Origin: CBDDCX01 sp965226925
Lineage (GTDB): Bacteria > Gemmatimonadota > Gemmatimonadetes > Longimicrobiales > Gaopeijiaceae
DNA: 64,000 nt
NCBI GenBank assembly: GCA_965226925.1
Contig: CBDDEN010000010.1
Location: 186,001 to 250,000, forward strand
Reading direction: 5' to 3'
Shown here piece after piece: positions 53,454 through 61,757 of the stretch. A program made the position numbers and the translations under genes. Positions within the stretch are counted from its first letter, which is position 1. Every line of letters begins with the position of its first letter. Under the pieces are notes generated by a model that searched no databases, had not been told where the DNA came from, and saw only the letters and a program-made list of their open reading frames with translations.

Positions 53454-54278
53454 ATGGGTTTTCTCCCGAATCGAAGAGTCGACATAGAGGACGACGCTGT
53501 GCGTCTATACGACGCCTGGCTCGAATCCGTCGAAGAGCGTCTCGACGACCCCTCGTGCGACCGGTATGAACTGTGCCGGTCGGTTCTGACCGGAATCCAC
53601 CTTCCGGAGTTGGTCGGCGTAGATCAGCGGACGTTGCCCCTTTCGACGCAGGTGCTGGTGGCTCAGATGGATGCCCGGAGCGTCACCATGGAGCCCGAGT
53701 ACTACGCCGATACGGATCTCGAGCGCTACGAACGGGTGAAGCCGCTCATCTGGATGTGGGAGGGATTCGACAGGAGCGCGCTGGGAGAAAACGTCCACCT
53801 GGGGGTCAGATTCAGGAGGATACTCGCGAAGCGAATCTTCCGAAGCTGTGGCAAGAATTTCAAGGCCTTCCACCATGTGAAGCTGTCCTTCGGCTACAAC
53901 CTGGAGGTCGGCGACGACGTCGTGGTCCACCGTCATGTGCTGCTCGACGATCGGGGCGGCATCAAACTCGGCGACGGCGCCTCCATTTCCGACTTCGCCA
54001 ATATCTACAGCCACGCTCACGACCTGGTCGAGGGGCGGGACATCACCACGCCCGTGACGGTCATCGGGGCCGGCGTCCGGATCACCTACCACGCCACGGT
54101 CATGTCGGGGGTCCACATGGGCGACGGCACCATGCTCGGATCGTTCGGAATGGCCACGCGGGACACGGATCCACAGAGCGTCTACGCCGGTATTCCCGCC
54201 AAGAAGATCAAGGACAAGCCGTCTCGGGAACGGCCTCCGCCCACGCCCGATCCTCTGGCGGACGACGAAGGGGACTAG
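53454..54278 (+). CDS. Left-handed beta-helix (hexapeptide) acyltransferase
   Basis: 274 residues. Residues about 90-235 form the hexapeptide-repeat helix: FRRILAKRIFRSCGKNFKAF, YNLEVGDDVVVHRHVLLDD, GGIKLGDGASISDFANIYSH. Ending VYAGIPAKKIKDKP is the classic O-acetyltransferase finish. HAHD in IYSHAHDLVEG may hold the catalytic His. The acceptor is unknown; surface sugars are usual. The ATG at 53454 has only a distant GGGG before it. An imperfect direct repeat beginning CCTACGGGGC lies in the leader. The IS630-type element is 30 bases after the stop. Confidence 0.85.
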   Translation: MGFLPNRRVDIEDDAVRLYDAWLESVEERLDDPSCDRYELCRSVLTGIHLPELVGVDQRTLPLSTQVLVAQMDARSVTMEPEYYADTDLERYERVKPLIWMWEGFDRSALGENVHLGVRFRRILAKRIFRSCGKNFKAFHHVKLSFGYNLEVGDDVVVHRHVLLDDRGGIKLGDGASISDFANIYSHAHDLVEGRDITTPVTVIGAGVRITYHATVMSGVHMGDGTMLGSFGMATRDTDPQSVYAGIPAKKIKDKPSRERPPPTPDPLADDEGD

Positions 54279-54308
54279 ACGGCGTCGATGAAGGGTAGGC
54301 TCGTCCTA

Positions 54309-54321
54309 GTGGACTGTAACA
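54309..54321 (+). repeat. Left terminal inverted repeat of the IS630-family element
   Basis: GTGGACTGTAACA, matching the complement of the right end at 12 of 13 positions. Confidence 0.9.
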
Positions 54322-54329
54322 CGTGAACG

Positions 54330-55373
54330 TTAAGCGACGTGGATGCGTCGCGAGGGGTCATCATACTGCCACTTCACGGTTCTTGGATCGTCGTTGTAGC
54401 GACGGATGTAGGTCATGATGCGTCGGGCGAGGTCGTTCACGGAGGTGAAGACGCCGCGGTGGATGAGATCGCGCTCGATCTTGGAGAACCACAGCTCGAC
54501 TTGGTTGAGCCAAGAGGAGTAGGTAGGGGTAAAGTGCAACGTGACGTTGGGGTGAGCGTCGAGGAAGGCTTGAACGCGCTGCGTCTTGTGAGCCGAGAGG
54601 TTGTCGAGGATGATGTGGATTTCCCGATCCTCGGGCTGCCTGACCACGATATCGGTCAGGAAAGCCACGAACTCCTGGCTCGTATGGCGGGCCGTGGTCT
54701 TGCCCACAACCTCGCCGGTCTGAGTGTCGAGCGCGGCGTAGAGCGAGAGGGTGCCGTGGCGGACGTACTCGAACCCGTGCCGCTCGGCCCTGCCGGGCGA
54801 CAGGGGCAGAACCGGATCTTTGCGGTCCAGCGCTTGAATAGCCGTCTTCTCGTCCACGCAAAGCACGACGGCATGTTGCGGGGGATTGAGATAGAGCCCG
54901 ATCACATCGGCGGCCTTCTCCTCGAACTCGGGGTCGTTGGACGCCATGTAGCGCTCCATCCGATGAGGCTGAACCCCGTGCTTCTTCCAGGTCCGAGCCA
55001 CCATCATGTGGTGGACGCCGAGCTTCTTGGCCAGGCGCCGCGTGCTCCAATGCGTCGACCCGTCGGTCGGCTTCTTGCGCGTCCAGTTCAGGATCCGCGC
55101 CTCCACCTTGGGTGTCAGCACCGTCACGGGCCGTCCCTCGTGCCGGACGTAGAGTCCGGCCAGCCGCTCGGCCAGGAACCGCTTCTTCCACTTGCTGATG
55201 AACGGCTCCGAGCAATCGACCCGACTCGCGATCTCTCGGTACGTCACCCCGTCAGCCAGCAAGAGCAGCACCCGAGCGATCCGAGCATCATCGGCACGCC
55301 CTGCCCGACTCTTCGCACGCCGCCCGAGCTCGGCACGTTCCCGCTCGGTCAATCTGATCGGATCAGTTTTCAT
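54330..55373 (-). CDS. IS630-family transposase
   Basis: 347 residues. An N-terminal helix-turn-helix region (GVTYREIASRVDCSEPFISKW) is followed by a second one (RLAKKLGVHHMMVARTWKKH). The DDE catalytic domain has Asp in LCVDEKTAIQALD, Asp in IHIILDNLSAHKT, and Glu in YSSWLNQVELWFSKIERD. No frameshift or truncation is visible. The start MKTDPIRLTERERAEL is favoured over an upstream ATG eight codons earlier. Confidence 0.95.
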   Translation of the reverse strand: MKTDPIRLTERERAELGRRAKSRAGRADDARIARVLLLLADGVTYREIASRVDCSEPFISKWKKRFLAERLAGLYVRHEGRPVTVLTPKVEARILNWTRKKPTDGSTHWSTRRLAKKLGVHHMMVARTWKKHGVQPHRMERYMASNDPEFEEKAADVIGLYLNPPQHAVVLCVDEKTAIQALDRKDPVLPLSPGRAERHGFEYVRHGTLSLYAALDTQTGEVVGKTTARHTSQEFVAFLTDIVVRQPEDREIHIILDNLSAHKTQRVQAFLDAHPNVTLHFTPTYSSWLNQVELWFSKIERDLIHRGVFTSVNDLARRIMTYIRRYNDDPRTVKWQYDDPSRRIHVA

Positions 55374-55402
55374 ACCATTCAACCTACCACTAATCATTTA
55401 TA

Positions 55403-55415
55403 TGTTACAGTCCGC
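55403..55415 (-). repeat. Right terminal inverted repeat of the IS630-family element
   Basis: TGTTACAGTCCGC on the plus strand, followed by the duplicated TA. Confidence 0.9.
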
Positions 55416-55436
55416 TAGTAGCCGTCGTCGCCTCTC

Positions 55437-57395
55437 CTACCCCTCCTCGGCCTCGTACTGCTCCTGAAGACGCGCCACGACCTCAGGATCCGCCAACGTG
55501 GTGGTGTCGCCCAGCGCGTGGCCTTCGGCCACGTCCTTCAGCAGGCGTCGCATGATCTTGCCCGATCGCGTCTTGGGAAGGTCCGCGGTGAAGACCACGA
55601 TCTCGGGTCGCGCGATGGCCCCGATCTTCTCGGCGACGTGGCCCTTCAGCTCCGTCCCCAAGTCGTCACCGGGTTCGTAGCCCGGCCCCAGCGTCACGAA
55701 GGCTGCGATCGACTGCCCCTTCACATCATGCGACTTTCCGACCACGGCCGCCTCGACCACGGCCGCGTGGTCGACCAACGCACTCTCAACCTCCATGGTC
55801 CCGATCCGGTGACCTGCAACGTTGAGCACGTCGTCCACACGGCCCAGGATCCACAGATAGCCGTCGTCGTCGTACTTGGCACCGTCACCCGCAAAGTAGA
55901 TCCCATCCCACTTGGACCAGTAGGTCTCGCGGTAGCGCTTTTCGTCGCCGTAGATCGTTCGCAACATGGACGGCCAGGGCCGGGTGATGGCGAGGAAGCC
56001 CGCCCTCACCTCGTTGCCGGCATCGTCGAGCAGCGTGGCCGACACACCGGGAAACGGCTCCGTAGCACTGCCGGGGCGGGTGGTGGTCACCGCGGGAAGC
56101 GGGGTGATCATGATCGCTCCCGTCTCCGTCTGCCACCACGTATCGACGATTGGGCAACGCTCACCCCCGATGACCTCGTGATACCACATCCACGCCTCGG
56201 GATTGATGGGCTCCCCCACGGTGCCGAGAAGTCGCAGCGTGGATAGATCGTGCCGCGCCGGCCATTCGTCACCCCACTTCATGAAGGCGCGAATCGCCGT
56301 CGGAGCGGTGTAGAAGACCGTCACCCCGTACTTGGAGCACAACTCCCAAAAACGGTCGTTCTCCGGCCAATTGGGTGCACCCTCATACATCAGGACCGTG
56401 GTGCCATTCGACAACGGTCCGTAGACGATGTAGCTGTGCCCTGTGACCCAGCCCACGTCCGCCGTGCACCAGTAGACGTCGTCTTCCCTGAGATCGAAGA
56501 CGCACTTCGTCGTGGCGTGTACCTGCGTAAGGTATCCGCCGGTGGTGTGGACCACTCCCTTGGGTTTACCCGTCGTTCCGGACGTGTACAGAATGTAGAG
56601 CAGATCCTCCGCGTCCATGACCTCCGGCGGACAGTCGGCGTCGGCATCGGCGACGAGGTCGTGATACCAGTGGTCGCGGCCCTCTTCCATATGGGCGTCT
56701 ACCCGTTCGGTGAGATCTCCGCCGCGAGCTACGACCACGACGCTTTCGATGCAGGGGCACGACTCCACGGCCTCGTCGGAGTTGACCTTGAGTGGCACGA
56801 TCCCGCCCCGGCGGTACCCCCCGTCGGCGGTGATCAGGGTCTTCGCCTGAGCGTCGTTGATCCGATCGGCCAGCGACTCGGGACTGAACCCCCCGAACAC
56901 CACCGAATGCGGCGCCCCGATGCGGGCGCACGCCAACATCGCGATCGCCGCTTCCGGGATCATGGGAAGGTAGATCGCGACCCGATCCCCCTTCCCAACC
57001 CCCAAGCCCTTGAGCGCATTGGCGAATCGGCTTACCTCGGCGTGCAACTCCGAGTAGGTGTAGGAGCGTGTGTCCCCGGGTTCTCCCTCCCAGACCAGGG
57101 CCACCTTGTCAGTCCGGGGACCGTCCAGATGGCGATCCAAACAGTTGTGCGAGACGTTGAGCTTGCCTCCCAAAAACCACTTCGCGTGAGGCGGATTCCA
57201 TTCGAGAACCGTGTGCCACCTCTCGAACCAATCGAGCTCCTCCGCCCAAGACTCCCAATAGGCGAGGAGATCTTCCGAGGCCTCATCGTAGAGTCGCCGA
57301 TCCACGACCACCGCCCCATCTCGGAAGTGCTCAGGTGGCGGAAAGCGACGTTCTTCGGTCAGGAGTACATCGAGAACTCCGCCGTCGGAACTCAT
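55437..57395 (-). CDS. acsA: Acetyl-CoA synthetase
   Basis: AMP-forming ligase of 652 residues converting acetate to acetyl-CoA. The AMP-binding loop LYTSGTTGKPKGVVHTTGG, WWQTETGAIMITPLP, and GRVDDVLNVAGHRIGT are present. The C-terminal PKTRSGKIMRRLLKDVA holds the lysine that is acetylated in regulated Acs. A strong AGGAGGT lies seven bases before the ATG. The stop is 20 bases from the IS630-type element, so its transcript end may have changed. Confidence 0.96.
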   Translation of the reverse strand: MSSDGGVLDVLLTEERRFPPPEHFRDGAVVVDRRLYDEASEDLLAYWESWAEELDWFERWHTVLEWNPPHAKWFLGGKLNVSHNCLDRHLDGPRTDKVALVWEGEPGDTRSYTYSELHAEVSRFANALKGLGVGKGDRVAIYLPMIPEAAIAMLACARIGAPHSVVFGGFSPESLADRINDAQAKTLITADGGYRRGGIVPLKVNSDEAVESCPCIESVVVVARGGDLTERVDAHMEEGRDHWYHDLVADADADCPPEVMDAEDLLYILYTSGTTGKPKGVVHTTGGYLTQVHATTKCVFDLREDDVYWCTADVGWVTGHSYIVYGPLSNGTTVLMYEGAPNWPENDRFWELCSKYGVTVFYTAPTAIRAFMKWGDEWPARHDLSTLRLLGTVGEPINPEAWMWYHEVIGGERCPIVDTWWQTETGAIMITPLPAVTTTRPGSATEPFPGVSATLLDDAGNEVRAGFLAITRPWPSMLRTIYGDEKRYRETYWSKWDGIYFAGDGAKYDDDGYLWILGRVDDVLNVAGHRIGTMEVESALVDHAAVVEAAVVGKSHDVKGQSIAAFVTLGPGYEPGDDLGTELKGHVAEKIGAIARPEIVVFTADLPKTRSGKIMRRLLKDVAEGHALGDTTTLADPEVVARLQEQYEAEEG

Positions 57396-57508
57396 TCGAC
57401 TACCTCCTAGAAGGCTGTTGAAGGAATGCAGCGGGAGGGTCCAACCGGCGTCGGACGGTCAGATTACGGGCGGGATGCGTCGCCCGGCAAGCGCAGACGG
57501 GAGGGCAC

Positions 57509-58072
57509 CTACGGGTCGGCATCGGCCCGCAGCACTCCGAAGTCCTCGTGTGCCAGGGCCCGCTCGAAGGCGGTGATCGCCGCAGAGGCCAGAGCCGACA
57601 CGGCTTCGGCTCCGGCCTTCATCGCCTCGACGGGAATGCGGAGCTTGAGACGCACTTCACTCTCCGCATCCGTCGGATTCTCATCCGATCGATCCAGACG
57701 CAGGCGGACTGTTATAGGGGTCCGATACCCGGCAGGCATACAGTCGGCACTGACCTTGGCAAGGGAAGACAGGAGCTGCTCCATGGGCCCGAGCTCGGAG
57801 AGTTCCGGACCTGCCACCACCAAGGCCAGATTGCCCCTCAGGCCCTTATTCGTCTCGTCCAGGAACACGTCGATGCTCACGAAGTCCGGGAAGGCCTCAC
57901 TGTGGAAAAAGAGGTAGGCACTTCTGGAACTCTCCCCATCCCATCGTCCCTCGAACTGATGGCTCGTCGTCTTCTGGAGGCCCGACAGTTCCCAGCCGTC
58001 CCCGGACACACCATCTCTGACGGCCTCAATCAGCGGCTCCAGGGTCAAGAGTGGCTCGCTGGTCTTCGTCAT
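57509..58072 (-). CDS. Uncharacterised 187-residue protein divergent from the PerR-like gene
   Basis: No signal peptide or membrane segment. The first two thirds is mixed alpha/beta (WELSGLQKTTSHQFEGRWDG, then AYLFFHSEAFPDFVSIDVFL). The last third is alanine-rich and probably helical (VSALASAAITAFERALAHED). I do not recognise a family. Its start is 35 bases from the PerR-like gene on the opposite strand, and acsA lies before it on the same strand direction (113-base gap). Coding is supported by consistent third-position G+C and lack of an equally good frame on the other strand. Confidence 0.6.
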   Translation of the reverse strand: MTKTSEPLLTLEPLIEAVRDGVSGDGWELSGLQKTTSHQFEGRWDGESSRSAYLFFHSEAFPDFVSIDVFLDETNKGLRGNLALVVAGPELSELGPMEQLLSSLAKVSADCMPAGYRTPITVRLRLDRSDENPTDAESEVRLKLRIPVEAMKAGAEAVSALASAAITAFERALAHEDFGVLRADADP

Positions 58073-58107
58073 GGATCACAACCCGGCTTCCAGGGTATGG
58101 CCGCATC

Positions 58108-58578
58108 ATGTCCACACTTTCTACTTCGAGCGACCAGGTTCTCCGGAGCGCACTCGAGGCGCGTGGACATCGGTTCACCGAACAACGTGCGGCCGTCTAT
58201 CGGCTGCTCGCTCACACCACCGTCCACCCCACGGCGGACGAAGTGTTTCTCGGTGTCAGGGACGAGGTGCCGGGAATCTCCCTGGCCACCGTCTACAAGA
58301 GCCTCGAGACGATCGTCTCCTGTGGGCTGGCGAACAAGCTGAGCCACGCCGACGGATCGGCTCGGTACGACGGCAGGACCGACCCTCACCACCATGCCCG
58401 GTGCGTCTCCTGCGGGTCCGTCTCCGACATTCCGGGCGAGTTGCGCGATTCCGATCTCTCCTACGTCCGGTCGGGAGCCCGTGGCTTCCAGGTCACCGGA
58501 TATCAGCTCGAGCTGACGGGATACTGCCCTCACTGCGTTCGAGAGTCGGATGGCGAGGCGGTCGCCGCCCTCGGCTGA
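58108..58578 (+). CDS. Fur-family metalloregulator, PerR-like
   Basis: 156 residues. A winged-helix DNA-binding half (HRFTEQRAAVYRLLAHTTVH, then SLATVYKSLETIV) is followed by the dimer half. The regulatory site has DPHHHARC, and structural zinc cysteines are Cys99-Cys102 and Cys140-Cys143. Asp107 (CVSCGSVSDIPG) occupies the position that is Asp in PerR and Glu in Fur, so a peroxide-sensing type is favoured. ATG at 58108 begins MSTLSTSSDQ; an upstream extension overlaps the divergent gene. The FAD oxidase gene overlaps its 3-prime end by 29 bases. Confidence 0.88.
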   Translation: MSTLSTSSDQVLRSALEARGHRFTEQRAAVYRLLAHTTVHPTADEVFLGVRDEVPGISLATVYKSLETIVSCGLANKLSHADGSARYDGRTDPHHHARCVSCGSVSDIPGELRDSDLSYVRSGARGFQVTGYQLELTGYCPHCVRESDGEAVAALG

Positions 58579-60121
58579 CGGCCCGGCGGGACTCCTCTCT
58601 CGGTTCCCGGTCATCAGGGGAGAGACGTTGGTGGACGACGTCGACCTCGCCCCTTATGCGAGCGCGTCCGGGCCCGTACGCATTGCACCCCTCGCCTGCG
58701 TCCGTCCCGCCGATCAGGACGACCTCTCCGCCGTCCTGTCGTGGGCGCTCCGCGAAGGGGCGCCGGTGATTCCCCGGGGCGCGGGCACCGGCATGTCGGG
58801 CGGCAACGTGGGATCTGGAATCGCTCTCGACCTCGGCACGTCGTTCACCGGAATCGGCCCCGTGCGCCAGGAAGACCGGACGATCCGGGTGGGTGCCGGA
58901 GCCGTCGCCGCCGACGTCGAACGAGCCGCCAGGTCCGTGGGCCTCTTCCTACCTCCCCTTCCGTCGAGCGCGCGCAAGTGCACGATCGGCGGCATGGTGG
59001 CGAACAACGCTGCCGGCGCACGCACCTACAAGTACGGCGCGATCCGGGACTGGGTACGAGACCTCGAGGTGGTCCTGAACGACGGATCGCAGCATCGGCT
59101 CAGTCGCGGCGGTCCCGGCCCAGGCCCCTTCGAGGCCGTGCACCGATCGCTACGTCAAGAGTTGGGCACCGCCGCCGTTGCTTGGCCCGCGGTGCGCAAG
59201 AACTCGAGCGGCTACGCCCTGGATCGGTTCCTTGCGGGAGGAGATCCCGTCGAACTCATCGTAGGAAGCGAGGGCACGCTCGCTGTGGTCACCGCTATCA
59301 CCCTCGAGCTGGCGCCCGTGCCGGAAGCCACCGCACTCGCCTTCGTGGCGGTTCGAAGCTTCGATGACGTTCCCACAGTACTTGGCACGGCCGCGGAAAT
59401 CGGTGCCTCCGCGTGCGAGTTCTTCGGTCGGCGGTTTCTGGAGATCACGTCGATGGCATCGCACCCCGTGGTCGGATCCGCGGTCACGGAAGCCGAAGCC
59501 GTGTTTCTCATCGAGGTGGACGGTCCGGCCAGCGAGGTGGCGTCCGGCGGGCAGACGTTGCGACGACTCGGGCGCGAGCTAGGTTCACCCGCCATCATCG
59601 CGGTAAACGACGCCGACCGGGAGGTGCTGTGGGAGATCCGACACGCGGCCAGTCCTTTGATCGCCGCCTGCGCCGACCATGGGCTCCTGTCCACCCAGAT
59701 CATCGAGGATTCGGTGGTCCCGACCCAGACCTTGGGCCGGTACGTCACCGAGTTGGATGAGATTCTCGCCAAATGGGAGACGGACGCCGTGATCTTCGGC
59801 CACGCGGGTGACGCGAACGTCCACGTCAATCCGCTCCTCGACGTCCGGCGTCCGGCCTGGCGTGCGACCGCACGAGGGATTCTCGAGGACACGGCGGACC
59901 TGGTCGCGGGCCTGGGCGGGACGCTCGCCGGTGAACACGGGGACGGCCGCATTCGAGCCCCCTTCCTCGCGCGGATCTGGGGAGACCGTCTCACGCGGGC
60001 CTTTGTCGAGGTGAAGAGACACCTCGACCCGGTCGGCATCCTCAACCCCGGGGTCATCCTGCCACTTCCCGGTCAAGACCCGCTGGACGGTCTCTGGCCT
60101 GAATACGGAGAGACGCCGTGA
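58550..60121 (+). CDS. FAD-linked oxidase (GlcD/D-lactate dehydrogenase type)
   Basis: 523 residues. The FAD-binding region has VIPRGAGTGMSGGNVG and CTIGGMVANNAAGARTYKYG. The C-terminal domain has VIFGHAGDANVHVNPLLD and GEHGDGRIRAPFL, typical of 2-hydroxyacid oxidases such as glycolate oxidase GlcD or D-lactate dehydrogenase. No GlcE/GlcF partner is seen, so the stand-alone D-lactate type is somewhat more likely. It overlaps the PerR-like gene and is followed by dacB with a GTGA overlap. Confidence 0.9.
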   Translation: MARRSPPSADGPAGLLSRFPVIRGETLVDDVDLAPYASASGPVRIAPLACVRPADQDDLSAVLSWALREGAPVIPRGAGTGMSGGNVGSGIALDLGTSFTGIGPVRQEDRTIRVGAGAVAADVERAARSVGLFLPPLPSSARKCTIGGMVANNAAGARTYKYGAIRDWVRDLEVVLNDGSQHRLSRGGPGPGPFEAVHRSLRQELGTAAVAWPAVRKNSSGYALDRFLAGGDPVELIVGSEGTLAVVTAITLELAPVPEATALAFVAVRSFDDVPTVLGTAAEIGASACEFFGRRFLEITSMASHPVVGSAVTEAEAVFLIEVDGPASEVASGGQTLRRLGRELGSPAIIAVNDADREVLWEIRHAASPLIAACADHGLLSTQIIEDSVVPTQTLGRYVTELDEILAKWETDAVIFGHAGDANVHVNPLLDVRRPAWRATARGILEDTADLVAGLGGTLAGEHGDGRIRAPFLARIWGDRLTRAFVEVKRHLDPVGILNPGVILPLPGQDPLDGLWPEYGETP

Positions 60122-61722
60122 GGGGTTCTCGGACCCTACCGCTCGGGATATTGGCCTTGCTTGCCGCCTCCGTCGCGTGGAGAGCCGGGGCTTGGGTCGA
60201 CCCGGACCCGACCACGTCGGCTCCTTTGGAGTCGTCGACGACGACCGCCGCCCCTCTCCCGCCGCCGGTCGGCCCCGAGGTTGAAGCACTCCGGCGCGAC
60301 CTGACCGGGTTTCTCGACGGTACGCGTCTCCGCGCCGCGGAGTGGAGCGTGCTCGTGGTTTCGCTCGATCGCGGCGACACGCTCTTCGCCAGAAACGAGG
60401 ATCTTCTCCTCACGCCGGCCTCCAACATGAAGGTAGTGACGACGGCGGCCGCTCTCCACTTCCTGGGCCCGGCGTTCACCTATCAGACCTTCTTGCTCGG
60501 CGACGGCCCCATCGAGGCCGGCGGCCTCCGGGGCGACCTGATCCTCTACGGAACCGGCGATCCGGGGATCTCCGATCGGTTCTTCCGGACCCGCACCCGG
60601 GTGTTCGAAGACCTCACGGACCAATTGATCGCTAGGGGCATCACGCACATCGACGGTGCGGTGGTCGGAGACGCGACCTACTTCTCGGGACCGGATCTGG
60701 GGCCCGAGTGGAATCCGGCAGATCTCAACGAGCGATTCGCGGCGCCTGCCTCGGCCCTCTCGTTCAACGAGAACATCGTGACACTGCAGATCATCCCTGC
60801 GATCCGCTTGGGTGGCGTGCCCAGGGTGGAGACCATCCCGCCGGGGTTTCCGCTCGAGATGAACAACACGGCCCAGACCGTGGCGGGTCGACCACGTCCG
60901 AGGTTGTGGCTGGACCGGCCGACGCCGACGTCGAGTATCCGAATCGCCGGTCAGATGACCCACGGCGGTCCAGCCATCTGGCGACGTCTGACGGTGTCGG
61001 ACCCCGCCCTCTTCTCCGCTCGCGCACTGCGTGAGGTTCTGGAGTCGAGGGGTGTGAGCGTGAGCGTCGAATCCCGGGCCGTGCACAGAGCCGAGAACTC
61101 CAGAGTCACGGGACGGGACGTTTGGGCACCGGGCCTTCTGGAAGACCACGAGCCGCGGATCCTGGCCAGCCGCACGTCGCCGGAGATGAGCGAGTATCTG
61201 ACCGTGGTCAACCACGAGAGCCACAACCTGTTCGCCGAGAGCATCTTCAAGACGATGGGCAAGGTCGTCATGGGCCAGGGATCGTTCGGGGGAGGCGCGC
61301 GCGCGGTCCGCTCCTATACCGCCCGGGAGGTCGGCCTGGACGATCGCGACATGGTCGCGGTGGACGGCTCCGGCCTTTCGGAGAGCAACCGGGTCACGGC
61401 TGGAAGCCTCGTGGCCATTCTCCAATACGTGGCCGCGTCTCCCCAATGGGATGTGTTCGTGACCACTCTTCCCCAAGCCGGTGGTTCGCTGCGTCGGATG
61501 TACCGCACACGAGCAGCCGGGAATCTCAGAGCCAAGACGGGCACCATCGATGGGGTCTCGGCTCTGACGGGAGTGGTCTCCGCCCGAGGCGGCGAGAGGT
61601 TGCTGTTCAGCATCCTCTCGAATCGCGTGCCATCCACGAGCGCCGCCAAGCGCATCGAAGATCGGATCGGGTCGAGACTGGCCGACTTCCAACGGGCCGA
61701 GCCGGGCGCTCCGGAACTCTAG
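60118..61722 (+). CDS. dacB: D-alanyl-D-alanine carboxypeptidase/endopeptidase (PBP4, DacB type)
   Basis: Penicillin-binding protein of 534 residues (S13 family) that trims or cuts peptidoglycan cross-links. A signal sequence (about residues 8-25) leads to SxxK in LTPASNMKVVTTAAAL (Ser102, Lys105), then SHN in VNHESHNLFAES, and KTG in LRAKTGTIDGVSAL. GTG at 60118 overlaps the upstream stop. The TAG stop (61720-61722) is part of a CTAG duplicated by the IS5-type insertion, so the gene is full length. Confidence 0.94.
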   Translation: MRGSRTLPLGILALLAASVAWRAGAWVDPDPTTSAPLESSTTTAAPLPPPVGPEVEALRRDLTGFLDGTRLRAAEWSVLVVSLDRGDTLFARNEDLLLTPASNMKVVTTAAALHFLGPAFTYQTFLLGDGPIEAGGLRGDLILYGTGDPGISDRFFRTRTRVFEDLTDQLIARGITHIDGAVVGDATYFSGPDLGPEWNPADLNERFAAPASALSFNENIVTLQIIPAIRLGGVPRVETIPPGFPLEMNNTAQTVAGRPRPRLWLDRPTPTSSIRIAGQMTHGGPAIWRRLTVSDPALFSARALREVLESRGVSVSVESRAVHRAENSRVTGRDVWAPGLLEDHEPRILASRTSPEMSEYLTVVNHESHNLFAESIFKTMGKVVMGQGSFGGGARAVRSYTAREVGLDDRDMVAVDGSGLSESNRVTAGSLVAILQYVAASPQWDVFVTTLPQAGGSLRRMYRTRAAGNLRAKTGTIDGVSALTGVVSARGGERLLFSILSNRVPSTSAAKRIEDRIGSRLADFQRAEPGAPEL

Positions 61723-61737
61723 GGAAACTCTGAACAA
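61723..61737 (+). repeat. Left terminal inverted repeat of the IS5-family element
   Basis: GGAAACTCTGAACAA; matches the complement of the right end at 12 of 15 positions. Confidence 0.85.
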
Positions 61738-61757
61738 GACGGGTGTAGTTTCATGGT

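Larger units (their letters stand above)
54309..55415. mobile_element. IS630-family insertion sequence, complete
   Basis: 1107 bases bounded by 13-base inverted ends GTGGACTGTAACA (left) and GCGGACTGTAACA (right, complement), one mismatch. The TA dinucleotide is duplicated at 54307-54308 and 55416-55417, giving CTAG at both junctions, the known target of IS630-type elements. A single intact transposase fills it. It lies between the acyltransferase and acsA genes and appears to break neither, so it looks recent and possibly active. Confidence 0.92.
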
